From Pseudomonadota bacterium (GTDB lineage: Bacteria > Bdellovibrionota > Bacteriovoracia > Bacteriovoracales > Bacteriovoracaceae), in assembly GCA_021299675.1 (NCBI GenBank), contig JAJTIF010000229.1, positions 1-8,677 of the forward strand: a DNA stretch of 8,677 nt, given 5' to 3'. A program made the position numbers and the translations under genes. Of this stretch, positions 1 through 6,179 are shown one piece after another. A model generated the notes under the pieces. It saw only the letters and a list, made by a program, of their open reading frames with translations. It was not told the DNA's origin and searched no databases. The first letter of the stretch is position 1; every line of letters starts with the position of its first letter.

Positions 1-286
1 CCACCATGCGCTCAATGGTTGAGAGGGTGTTTTCTTGCTCAAGGGTCAGCACCTCTTGGCCGTGATGACGGTTAAGGTATTGCAGAATAATTCTGGAATC
101 AAAGAGCGGCTTACCATCAATCAAGAGGCAGGGGATTTGATTGGCAGGGTTGATCGTATTAATCTCGGACTTTCCCTCTCCCTCGTAAATATTGAGGGCC
201 TTGAAGTCGTAAGGGATCGTCTCCATGGCCAGACGGATTCGGCGGACGAAGGGTGAGGTGGTTGATCCAACGAGAGTATAGTGCAT
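1..286 (-). CDS. Glutathione S-transferase, N-terminal domain (3' end outside window)
   Basis: The 95 readable codons form a thioredoxin-like GST N-terminal domain. S11-P12-F13 in the first loop sits where many bacterial GSTs have the SPFxR glutathione-activating motif. NQIPCL at 49-54 carries the cis-proline (P52) that contacts the glutathione backbone. D63-S64 matches the E/D-S pair that binds the gamma-glutamyl group. Helix 3 follows (SRIILQYL, 64-71) and the helical C-terminal domain is only beginning at the edge. The family typically conjugates glutathione to electrophiles or isomerises or reduces substrates in the cytoplasm; the substrate cannot be read from this part. The start is the ATG at 284-286, preceded by AAGGA (291-295 on the minus strand) with a short 4-nt spacer. 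The gene diverges from the plus-strand gene at 384. The family call is firm; the subclass is unknown. Confidence 0.9.
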   Translation of the reverse strand, partial: MHYTLVGSTTSPFVRRIRLAMETIPYDFKALNIYEGEGKSEINTINPANQIPCLLIDGKPLFDSRIILQYLNRHHGQEVLTLEQENTLSTIERMV

Positions 287-383
287 AAGTTCCTTAGGTG
301 CTGAGGGGGAGTCCCGTGAAATAAATTCAGGGAGACCGCAGACCAAGGATAGATTGAGTTAAAATGCTTTTAAAAGGTGCGCA

Positions 384-746
384 GTGATGAAAATGCTCTT
401 TCAGATTATTTTATTTGGCCAGATGTCATCGACTGCCTTAGCGGAGGGGAATCTTTGCTTTTCCACTGCTTCGAGGCTTTTTTCCTTTCAACGATCCGCT
501 CAAATTTGTGAAAGTGTGGGGAGCGACTACTGCTTCCAGGAGGCTCAGCGCTTCTATTCTCTCGAAAAAGCAGCTCAGTCCTGTAGGTCGGTTTATAGTG
601 ACGCCTGTATGATGGACAGTATGCGCTATAATAGCCTCGCGGCTTCCGCCCAAGCATGCCAGAACCTTAGAGGGGATAGCTGTTATTTATCCGTGCGCCA
701 ACAACATGGAATTCTTAGATCCATCCAAATTTGCAGAGGGTACTAG
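384..746 (+). CDS. Small exported protein made of four 25-residue Cys-pair repeats
   Basis: I do not recognise a named family. Residues 1-20 form a Sec signal peptide (hydrophobic core, A18-L19-A20 cleavage motif), so the mature protein is about 100 residues and should be periplasmic or secreted. The whole mature chain is a tandem repeat starting at C25, C50, C75 and C100, with the partner Cys always 17 residues later (C42, C67, C92, C117). These eight are the only cysteines. Shared positions within a unit include an Arg and a Ser mid-unit, S/A-A-Q before the second Cys, and a G/S-D near the end. The fourth unit stops four residues after its second Cys. The even Cys count suggests four disulfides, one per unit or chained (inference). 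The start is GTG at 384 or ATG at 387; AAGG at 374-377 serves both. It lies 74 bp upstream of another exported protein and may be co-transcribed with it. Confidence 0.82.
   Translation: MMKMLFQIILFGQMSSTALAEGNLCFSTASRLFSFQRSAQICESVGSDYCFQEAQRFYSLEKAAQSCRSVYSDACMMDSMRYNSLAASAQACQNLRGDSCYLSVRQQHGILRSIQICRGY
456..743 (+). repeat. Four tandem 75-bp (25-codon) protein repeat units
   Basis: The units run 456-530, 531-605, 606-680 and 681-743 (the last truncated to 21 codons). The register is exact, with no insertion or deletion: each unit begins with a TGC, TGT or TGC-type Cys codon, and a second Cys codon follows 51 bp later. The similarity is at protein level. The DNA has diverged considerably, so the duplication is old and the Cys spacing appears to have been kept by selection. 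Confidence 0.8.
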
Positions 747-820
747 TCGGGTACTTTAACTCTCTTTAGGTTTCTCTCTCTTCATCCGATATAAGACTGG
801 GATTTAATTAAGGTCTAGGG

Positions 821-1261
821 ATGAATCTGAACATTTATTTTGCATTGATGCTGCTTTCTATTTCACTTTCCTCTTGGTCGGCACCGATCAAACTGGCCTA
901 TGGTGGTTCCGTTAATCTCGATGTGAAAGAATGGGAAGTGGTAGACACCAAACAAGTCATTGAAAACATCCCGCAATCTTTTGTGCACCGTAAGTACTCC
1001 GACCTCAAGGGTTGGCTCCTGGGCGGCACTCCTGATTCAGTGGCTAAATGCTCTAAGCTAAGCAAGTCTTCTTTTGGTGTTTGTTCTGAAACGTCGGAGA
1101 AAGATAATGTGATCTACTATCAGGTGATTCTCACTAGGCAAGTAGACACTAAGGCCTTTCAAAACTATCTCATCAGTTTTTCATTCTCTAAGTCAGAGGA
1201 AAAAAAATATAGGCCTATCGTCGAAGCCTTTATTTCACAAATTGGAAAAACCAATCTATGA
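821..1261 (+). CDS. Exported protein of unknown function, 146 residues
   Basis: I do not recognise this gene. Residues 1-20/21 form a Sec signal peptide (Leu/Ile/Ser-rich core ending S-W-S-A; cleavage after S20 or A21), with no lipobox Cys, so the product is a soluble periplasmic or secreted protein. The mature part is about 125 residues of mixed alpha/beta character with two cysteines 11 residues apart in the middle (A-K-C and G-V-C), which could form a disulfide. It is followed by an alternating hydrophobic beta segment (VIYYQVILTRQV) and a C-terminal helix. AAGG at 810-813, seven bases from the ATG, supports the start. The stop overlaps the next gene's start by four bases (ATGA), which implies an operon and probably coupled translation, so the product may act with the large Cys-rich protein downstream. 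Confidence 0.82.
   Translation: MNLNIYFALMLLSISLSSWSAPIKLAYGGSVNLDVKEWEVVDTKQVIENIPQSFVHRKYSDLKGWLLGGTPDSVAKCSKLSKSSFGVCSETSEKDNVIYYQVILTRQVDTKAFQNYLISFSFSKSEEKKYRPIVEAFISQIGKTNL
1241..1255 (+). promoter_or_regulatory. Small hairpin just before the coupled start at 1258
   Basis: ATTGG (1241-1245) and CCAAT (1251-1255) form a perfect 5-bp stem around an A5 loop, two bases before the ATG. The only weak Shine-Dalgarno-like bases nearby (GGA, 1244-1246) lie in this stem and loop. If it folds, ribosomes arriving from the upstream gene would open it, which suits translational coupling. The stem is short, so this is tentative. Confidence 0.3.
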
Positions 1262-3474
1262 AAAATTTCATCCTCTCTCTGCTTCTCATTCCAGGTCTCA
1301 GCTTCGCCCAAAAAGATGGCGGTGGTGCACCCTTGCAAAACGGGGGGGTTATTGACCCCGGCGCTGGCTTTGGATTTTTTACTTCGCCGCCGCTGTCTGG
1401 CGTGGCCAAGACATTGGATCTTTCTAATCTTCAGGGACTCACAGAGACTCGCGGGCAATGTTCCTTTAACGTTTCAAGCACCCAGAGTGCGACAGAGGCG
1501 AAAAATGCCCTTGATCAGGTCATCGCCCAATGTCGTCCACAGCCATCGGGTGCAGGAATGGGAACAGGTGCCTCAGCTTTTGATCCCCTCCTCTCGATCT
1601 CCCGGGCTTTCGGAGATGCGGCGACGGATCCACAGAGCTGCTTTAACTATGAGAATACCTACGACAATCTGTTCCGAAGAATTATGCAAAATCCGGAGAT
1701 CGCTTCAGGGCAAATGAGAAGCTGTACGCGCGATAACGGTGAATCCTATGTCGCGGATGAACGCTGCTTATTTAGAATGATTTCCGAGCTCAAAGAAACT
1801 CGTCGTTCTCAGTGTGAGGAGACGAACCAGCGTCAAGCCCGAACGGCTCAGATTCAGGCGATTCAAGCTGGAGTGACGGAGCTGAATAACATTCTCACTG
1901 GTATTTTAAGTGAAGACCGTGCGACCTGCCCAAACATCGACGACAGTGGAAAGGCGCGAGTGATTCAAACCATCATGGGCACGGCAGCGCAGCTCTTGAG
2001 TGTTCCCTTTGCAGGGACAGGGATTGATTTAGGGATTGGATTACTTTCGAATGGTCTCTCGAGACTTTTTTCGGGCTCTCGCGACCGCAGCCTCCAGCGC
2101 ATCCGCGATCGATGGCTCAATCTGGATAACTTCACGACGCTGGCCTGCTTACATGAAAACTTACAAAACGACGTCAGCAACTGTCGCGTGGCCAGGGCGC
2201 GCTTTGATAACCGTCGAGCGGAGTCGGAGCTTCAGCGGCTTGAGGGGCAAGTGTGCCAAGGAACCATGGCCGGTATCAGTCCGAATCTTGAAAATTTTCT
2301 TGAAAGCATCACACAGATTCGCCAAACCACTGAAGGTGGCTCTTCTGCTTGCGCAAACCCCAGGTCATGCGTGCAGAATCTTTTGCGAAACCTATCTGAA
2401 AAAAATGGAGATGGAACTAGCTTTGCTCAGGTGATTAGCTCTACAGCGGCAGAGAATATCGAGCAGCTCCAAGAACGGCAGAGCGGTCTAGAGGACTTGA
2501 ATGAGATGACCTCCAGTGAGCGCACCAGCAAGCTGGCTGAACTCCGCAGCTCCGGGGATCCGATCTTTCAGCAGATTGTGGCTGAGGGCAATCTAGAGAA
2601 ACAAAACAAGCTCATCACTGAGATGCTTGAGCTCACAACTCGAGACCTAACAACAGCCCAGACCTCTGCGAGTTTCATCGACCAACTCTGTTCTGGTGAT
2701 TGTAACCGCGCGCTGAGCCTGGAGGGGAGAAGGCAAATCCTAGCGAACCCAGAAAAGGTTGCGCAGATCGTGGCTTCCATCAGATCCAGTGCCGTGGATC
2801 CAGTCTCCGCCATCAACTCTAATCTAGTGTTAAGAACAGACATCGGGCTTCATAGTGAAGCGCAAAGCTCTCTGGCTAGGTTTGCACGTCAGTTTACGGT
2901 TTCTCGCCAGATCCGAACCCACCAGCAAAGGATTGAAGGACTGAGAAGGGACATGTTTCCCCAGGCCACCTCTCAGGCTGATCGCGGCCGAGAGAAGTCG
3001 TTGGAGATACTCTTAGGTCTTGAAAGTGTCATGGATCAGGGCGGTCGCAGCTCCATGATTCAGTCCCAAATGCAGCGGATTGATAATGCGGTAAAGTCTA
3101 TGCAGACTACCCCCCAGGATTGCGTGGGCGAAAAAGCTCAGACCGTCAATTGCCGCAGCACCCGCCAAGGGATGTTCGAAGGTGAGATCAAGACCATGTT
3201 TATGATCTGTCAGCAGCTCCACAGTCTGAACTCTGTGAACCAGGGACAGGCCAATCCTAATCACCCTGACTGTCGTCGCTTTAGTTGTGCCTTCGACCGC
3301 TTCCCCTCCGAGGTCAATATGCCTCAGGTATCTCGTGACGATGCCATGGCCAATTATAGGAATGTGGATTACACCAACTTTATCTGCGCCAATTTTAACC
3401 AAAAAGAAGACCGACTTAATTTTCTTAGAGATAACTTCCTGCGCACCGGCCAGGTCTGCCCAGGTTCCAACTAA
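1258..3474 (+). CDS. Large exported Cys-rich protein of unknown function, 738 residues
   Basis: I do not recognise a family. The N-terminus is a Sec signal peptide (core FILSLLLIPGLS, cleavage after F-A at about residue 17), followed by a Gly/Pro-rich linker to about residue 50. The rest is largely helical and polar, rich in Gln, Arg, Ser and Glu, with 21 cysteines from C68 to C734. Such a content makes sense only in the oxidising periplasm or outside the cell. Several stretches look coiled-coil prone (about 305-330, 395-475, 560-590). One segment stands out: residues 238-273 are hydrophobic and Gly-rich (SVPFAGTGIDLGIGLLS within it), flanked by charged helices. The Cys-poor span from about 380 to 470 separates an N-terminal and a C-terminal Cys-rich part. 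The start is fixed by the signal peptide and the ATGA overlap with the upstream gene. A structural, adhesive or envelope role is possible but not shown. Confidence 0.85.
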   Translation: MKNFILSLLLIPGLSFAQKDGGGAPLQNGGVIDPGAGFGFFTSPPLSGVAKTLDLSNLQGLTETRGQCSFNVSSTQSATEAKNALDQVIAQCRPQPSGAGMGTGASAFDPLLSISRAFGDAATDPQSCFNYENTYDNLFRRIMQNPEIASGQMRSCTRDNGESYVADERCLFRMISELKETRRSQCEETNQRQARTAQIQAIQAGVTELNNILTGILSEDRATCPNIDDSGKARVIQTIMGTAAQLLSVPFAGTGIDLGIGLLSNGLSRLFSGSRDRSLQRIRDRWLNLDNFTTLACLHENLQNDVSNCRVARARFDNRRAESELQRLEGQVCQGTMAGISPNLENFLESITQIRQTTEGGSSACANPRSCVQNLLRNLSEKNGDGTSFAQVISSTAAENIEQLQERQSGLEDLNEMTSSERTSKLAELRSSGDPIFQQIVAEGNLEKQNKLITEMLELTTRDLTTAQTSASFIDQLCSGDCNRALSLEGRRQILANPEKVAQIVASIRSSAVDPVSAINSNLVLRTDIGLHSEAQSSLARFARQFTVSRQIRTHQQRIEGLRRDMFPQATSQADRGREKSLEILLGLESVMDQGGRSSMIQSQMQRIDNAVKSMQTTPQDCVGEKAQTVNCRSTRQGMFEGEIKTMFMICQQLHSLNSVNQGQANPNHPDCRRFSCAFDRFPSEVNMPQVSRDDAMANYRNVDYTNFICANFNQKEDRLNFLRDNFLRTGQVCPGSN

Positions 3475-3498
3475 GTAGTTTTTGTTCATTAAATATCG

Positions 3499-3523
3499 GG
3501 GGTGTCTAATCTCTAGACACCTT
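3499..3523 (+). terminator. Hairpin after the 738-residue gene, probable weak terminator
   Basis: GGTGTCTA (3501-3508) and TAGACACC (3514-3521) make a perfect 8-bp stem with a 5-base loop, extendable by two G-T pairs. It begins 26 bp after the stop codon, where a terminator would be expected. No T-tract follows on the plus strand (TTGCTCTG), so intrinsic termination would be poor. It may instead protect the 3' end of the mRNA or act with Rho. Confidence 0.45.
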
Positions 3524-3559
3524 GCTCTGACCTAAGTCCTCACAACTCCATCCTAAAAC

Positions 3560-3576
3560 TTGGCACAGCTCTTGAA
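3560..3576 (+). promoter_or_regulatory. Candidate sigma-54-type promoter of the lipoprotein gene
   Basis: TTGGCAC (3560-3566) followed five bases later by TTGAA (3572-3576) matches the -24/-12 layout (TGGCAC-N5-TTGCA) except for one critical base: the usual GC of the -12 box is GA. The GG to -12 spacing is exactly 10 bases. The predicted start of transcription, around 3587, would leave a leader of about 30 bases with the GAGGAGG ribosome site. The -12 mismatch lowers confidence. A sigma-70 reading (TTGAAG 3572-3577, TATGAA 3594-3599, 16-bp spacer) would start transcription inside the ribosome site. Confidence 0.35.
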
Positions 3577-3581
3577 GGTAT

Positions 3582-3602
3582 CAGTTCAAACATTATGAAC
3601 TG
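3582..3602 (+). promoter_or_regulatory. 21-bp dyad, candidate operator of the lipoprotein gene
   Basis: CAGTTCA (3582-3588) and TGAACTG (3596-3602) are a perfect 7-bp inverted repeat around a 7-base AT-rich centre. The half-site spacing (14 bp centre to centre) and position, just before the ribosome site (3606-3612), fit a dimeric repressor site overlapping the start of transcription. As RNA it could also form a 5' hairpin next to the Shine-Dalgarno sequence. No specific regulator can be named. Confidence 0.4.
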
Positions 3603-3616
3603 TCCGAGGAGGACTT

Positions 3617-4270
3617 ATGAAAAACTATATTCAATACGGATTGCTACTTTCTCTCTTAGTACTCGGTGCCTGCGGCAAGAACAAGTCAGGCGCGCAACAG
3701 CCAACTTCCAGCTTTAGTCCGATCAATATTAATCAGCCGGTCGCTCAGTCACTAGCTGAAATCAAGAATCAGATCGCTAGTAAAAGCGCCGTGGATGGAC
3801 TTGTGGTAGGTCAGTCTTACGTTTTCTTTAGAACGACTACGACCTCTACTCCAGGCAGCTTCTGGATCTTTGACTATAACACTTTCTCTAGCAGCACAGA
3901 CTGTGATGAAGTGAGACCAAATGCCGTCAGCACCGTTCCAGTTAGTATCGCTGTGAGAGCGGTGAACTGCAGCACGGGGAGTTCGAGCGCCAGCTTCGAG
4001 ACGCGCTCATTCAACGGTCACTCATCACCGGCCATCCAAGAGATTCTAAACATCGCTGAAGGCACAGTTCAGCAGGTAAGAAGTGTAACCATCTCTTACA
4101 AGGGTGGAAGCTACCAAGGATACCTGATTGTTACAGGTTCAGGGATTTACGGAAATGTGGTGACTCAATATGTGGTCAGCCCTCAGCTTCCACTGCTCTT
4201 GAATCCAGTACTCAAGGCGAATGGAATGGAGTCTGACGGTGTGATCGGTGCCCAGATTCAAGTACTCTAG
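3617..4270 (+). CDS. Outer-membrane lipoprotein of unknown function, 217 residues
   Basis: The signal sequence ends in a lipobox L16-G17-A18-C19, so C19 should be acylated after signal peptidase II cleavage. Gly at +2 (no Asp) predicts sorting to the outer membrane. A Gln/Ser/Pro-rich tether follows to about residue 40. The remaining 175 residues are Ser/Thr-rich with repeated short beta segments (SYVFFRT, SFWIFDY, VTISYKG, YLIVTGS, TQYVVSP), suggesting a compact beta domain. Two cysteines at 96 and 118 could form a disulfide. No catalytic motif or named family is recognisable. The start has a strong GAGGAGG (3606-3612) only four bases from the ATG, suggesting high expression. It is a single-gene transcription unit, with its own candidate promoter and dyad upstream and a strong terminator downstream. 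Confidence 0.87.
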   Translation: MKNYIQYGLLLSLLVLGACGKNKSGAQQPTSSFSPININQPVAQSLAEIKNQIASKSAVDGLVVGQSYVFFRTTTTSTPGSFWIFDYNTFSSSTDCDEVRPNAVSTVPVSIAVRAVNCSTGSSSASFETRSFNGHSSPAIQEILNIAEGTVQQVRSVTISYKGGSYQGYLIVTGSGIYGNVVTQYVVSPQLPLLLNPVLKANGMESDGVIGAQIQVL

Positions 4271-4293
4271 TTAAACACTTAGATATTTCCTAG

Positions 4294-4323
4294 AAAAAGC
4301 CCTCATCAGAGGGCTTTTTTTTT
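4294..4323 (+). terminator. Strong Rho-independent terminator of the lipoprotein gene
   Basis: GCCCTC (4299-4304) pairs perfectly with GAGGGC (4309-4314) around an ATCA loop, followed by nine T (4315-4323). Five A (4294-4298) before the stem pair with the first T residues. The A-tract also gives a partial terminator on the opposite strand, but no minus-strand gene ends here. Confidence 0.95.
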
Positions 4324-4399
4324 GATTTCCGCTCTTGCCGCCTTTCACAGAATCCAACCCCGAGTTATCCTAGAAACACTTAAACTTCAGGAGACACTC

Positions 4400-6133
4400 A
4401 TGCCAAAGTATCAAGTAGACCTCAAAGACATTCAGTTCAATCTTTTTGATGTGCTCAAGGTTCAGCGCTTGCAGCAATTTGGTATGGGAGAAAACGACTA
4501 CAAGGGGATTCTCGAAGAATACAACAAATTCGTGGAAAACGAAGTCTTCCCCTCCCGCGAACCGTCTGACATGGAGGGCGTGAAGCTCGTCAACGGCAAG
4601 GTCAAAGTCGCCGAATGTTTGCATCCCTTACAGAAAGCATTCTATGAAAATGGTTGGTTTGCACTCGGCTTCTCTGAGGACATCGGAGGCACACCAGTGC
4701 CTGAGGCTCTTTACACGGCGTGCATGTCGCTCGCGACCGGAGCCAACTGTGCGTGGATGATGTATCCAGGTCTCTCGCGAGCGGCCCTGAACGTGATCCG
4801 CCTTAAGGGCAGTGATTTCATGAAAGCTCACATCATCCCTCCCATGGTAAGTGGGGCGTGGGGCGGGACCATGTGTCTCACAGAACCGGGGGCTGGATCG
4901 GACGTTGGGGCTCTGAAGTCCACAGCTAAGCCGCTGGCCAATGGCAAATACGCCATCAAGGGAACCAAGATCTTCATCTCATCCGGGGAGAGTGACCTCT
5001 ATCAAAACAACATCCACCTCGTGCTCGCTCGAACACCTGCAGGTGCTGAAGGCACAAAAGGGATTTCACTTTTTGTCGTCCCTCGCTTCAAGATCAACGA
5101 CGACGGCTCAGTGGGCGGTGACAATAATGTTCAGTGCTCTAAGATCGAACACAAAATGGGGATCCACGCCTCGGCCACCTGCGAGTTGCAGTTTGGCCAA
5201 ACTGGCGAAACAGAAGGCTGGTTGATCGGCGACGAGTTCGAAGGGATGAGCACCATGTTCATCATGATGAACGAAGCGCGCCTTTATTGTGGAATCCAAG
5301 GGGAGAGTCAGGCGAATCTAGCCTACCTCCTGGCCGATAACTATGTGCGGGAGCGCGCGCAGTTTGGTAAAGAACTCATCCAGCATCCAGATATTCGTCG
5401 TAACCTTCTGCGCATGCGGGCCATGAGCCGCGGTATGCGTGCGATCTGCATGTACACGGCGGATCTTTTCGATAAAGTGCATGAGACCGGGGACCACAAG
5501 TACGAGGGTCTGATTGGACTCATGACTCCGATCTGTAAGGCCTACTGCTCAGAGCAAGGCTTCCAGGTGGCAGTGGAGTCGCTGCAAGCTCACGGCGGCT
5601 ACGGTTACTGTACTGAATACGGCATCGAGCAGTTCGTACGTGACATTAAGATTGCGACTATCTACGAGGGCACCAACGGGATCCAGGCCATCGATTTCGT
5701 CATGAGAAAAATTTTGAAAGACGGCGGCAAAGCCATCTCCGCACTCTCTGCAGAAATGGTTGCCTCTGTTGGTAGTTTGAATGAAGCCACCTTCAAAAAA
5801 GAGAAAGATCTCTTTGGTAAAGTTTTGATGAGTGCTCAGTCCACGATGCAGTTTATCTCAGGCTTAGCGCAGAAAAATCAATTCAACATCGTGCTGCAAC
5901 ACTGCACTGATTTCCTCCAGTTTGCTTCACAGATGGTGGTGGCATGGAGGCTGATGGAATCGGCTAAGATTGCTAAGCAAAAACTGGCTGGCGCTAGCGG
6001 TGAAGAGAAAGAGTATTTGGAGTCTAAAATAGTCGACTTTAAGGTCTACTGTGCCCACTACTTGGTGCACAACCTCTCCATCGCTAAGACAATCACTGAG
6101 TTTAGCGACGACGTGATGGCCCTAGAGCTTTGA
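4400..6133 (+). CDS. Acyl-CoA dehydrogenase, long (~580-residue) subclass
   Basis: This is an FAD-dependent acyl-CoA dehydrogenase that makes the trans-2,3 double bond in an acyl-CoA thioester and passes electrons to ETF in the cytoplasm. The N-terminal helical domain leads to the flavin/substrate signature MCLTEPGAGSDVG (158-170). A beta domain follows (TKIFISSGE and neighbours), then the C-terminal helical domain with RERAQFGK. HGGYGYCTEYGIEQFVRD precedes IYEGTNGIQA, where E423 aligns with the catalytic base of medium-chain acyl-CoA dehydrogenase (E376). About 120 further residues after this resemble the extra C-terminal domain of the long subclass that includes 3-methylmercaptopropionyl-CoA dehydrogenase (DmdC) and FadE5-like enzymes. 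The 577-residue length fits it. Chain-length preference cannot be read. ATG 4400 is chosen because AGGAG (4389-4393) lies six bases upstream. An in-frame TTG at 4322 lies inside the preceding terminator. No ETF or other beta-oxidation gene is adjacent. Confidence 0.95.
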   Translation: MPKYQVDLKDIQFNLFDVLKVQRLQQFGMGENDYKGILEEYNKFVENEVFPSREPSDMEGVKLVNGKVKVAECLHPLQKAFYENGWFALGFSEDIGGTPVPEALYTACMSLATGANCAWMMYPGLSRAALNVIRLKGSDFMKAHIIPPMVSGAWGGTMCLTEPGAGSDVGALKSTAKPLANGKYAIKGTKIFISSGESDLYQNNIHLVLARTPAGAEGTKGISLFVVPRFKINDDGSVGGDNNVQCSKIEHKMGIHASATCELQFGQTGETEGWLIGDEFEGMSTMFIMMNEARLYCGIQGESQANLAYLLADNYVRERAQFGKELIQHPDIRRNLLRMRAMSRGMRAICMYTADLFDKVHETGDHKYEGLIGLMTPICKAYCSEQGFQVAVESLQAHGGYGYCTEYGIEQFVRDIKIATIYEGTNGIQAIDFVMRKILKDGGKAISALSAEMVASVGSLNEATFKKEKDLFGKVLMSAQSTMQFISGLAQKNQFNIVLQHCTDFLQFASQMVVAWRLMESAKIAKQKLAGASGEEKEYLESKIVDFKVYCAHYLVHNLSIAKTITEFSDDVMALEL

Positions 6134-6142
6134 TCGAGCACG

Positions 6143-6151
6143 TGTTACAAT
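6143..6151 (+). promoter_or_regulatory. Candidate extended -10 promoter before the GTG-start gene
   Basis: TGTTACAAT contains TACAAT (6146-6151, five of six matches to TATAAT) with the TG one base upstream, the extended -10 layout. No good -35 is seen (TAGAGC at 6123-6128 is weak), which such promoters tolerate. Transcription would begin near 6158, leaving a leader of about 22 bases containing AAAGG (6169-6173). Confidence 0.4.
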
Positions 6152-6179
6152 GAATTAATTTTTAGTTTAAAGGTAAGCC

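Noticed and set aside
35..256. 73-codon plus-strand open frame
   Set aside because: It is antisense to the GST domain, which has the cis-Pro and D-S motifs on the minus strand.
360..365. TAAAAT as a -10 box for the gene at 384
   Set aside because: There is no acceptable -35, and transcription would begin within the AAGG ribosome site, leaving no usable leader.
406..657. Overlapping minus-strand frames inside the Cys-repeat gene
   Set aside because: They have no signal, motif or ribosome site. The plus frame has a signal peptide and an exact 25-residue repeat.
3013..3489. 158-codon open frame on the minus strand
   Set aside because: It lies almost wholly antisense to the 738-residue gene. 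It has no ribosome site, no recognisable domain and no signal peptide, whereas the plus-strand frame has a signal peptide and consistent composition.
4322..4399. TTG-initiated extension of the acyl-CoA dehydrogenase by 26 residues
   Set aside because: The TTG lies in the T-tract of the preceding terminator and has no ribosome site. ATG 4400 has AGGAG at the right distance and family-like N-terminal residues.
6130..6151. TTGATC (6130-6135) as the -35 partner of TACAAT (6146-6151)
   Set aside because: The spacer would be 10 bp, far too short; the extended -10 reading is preferred.
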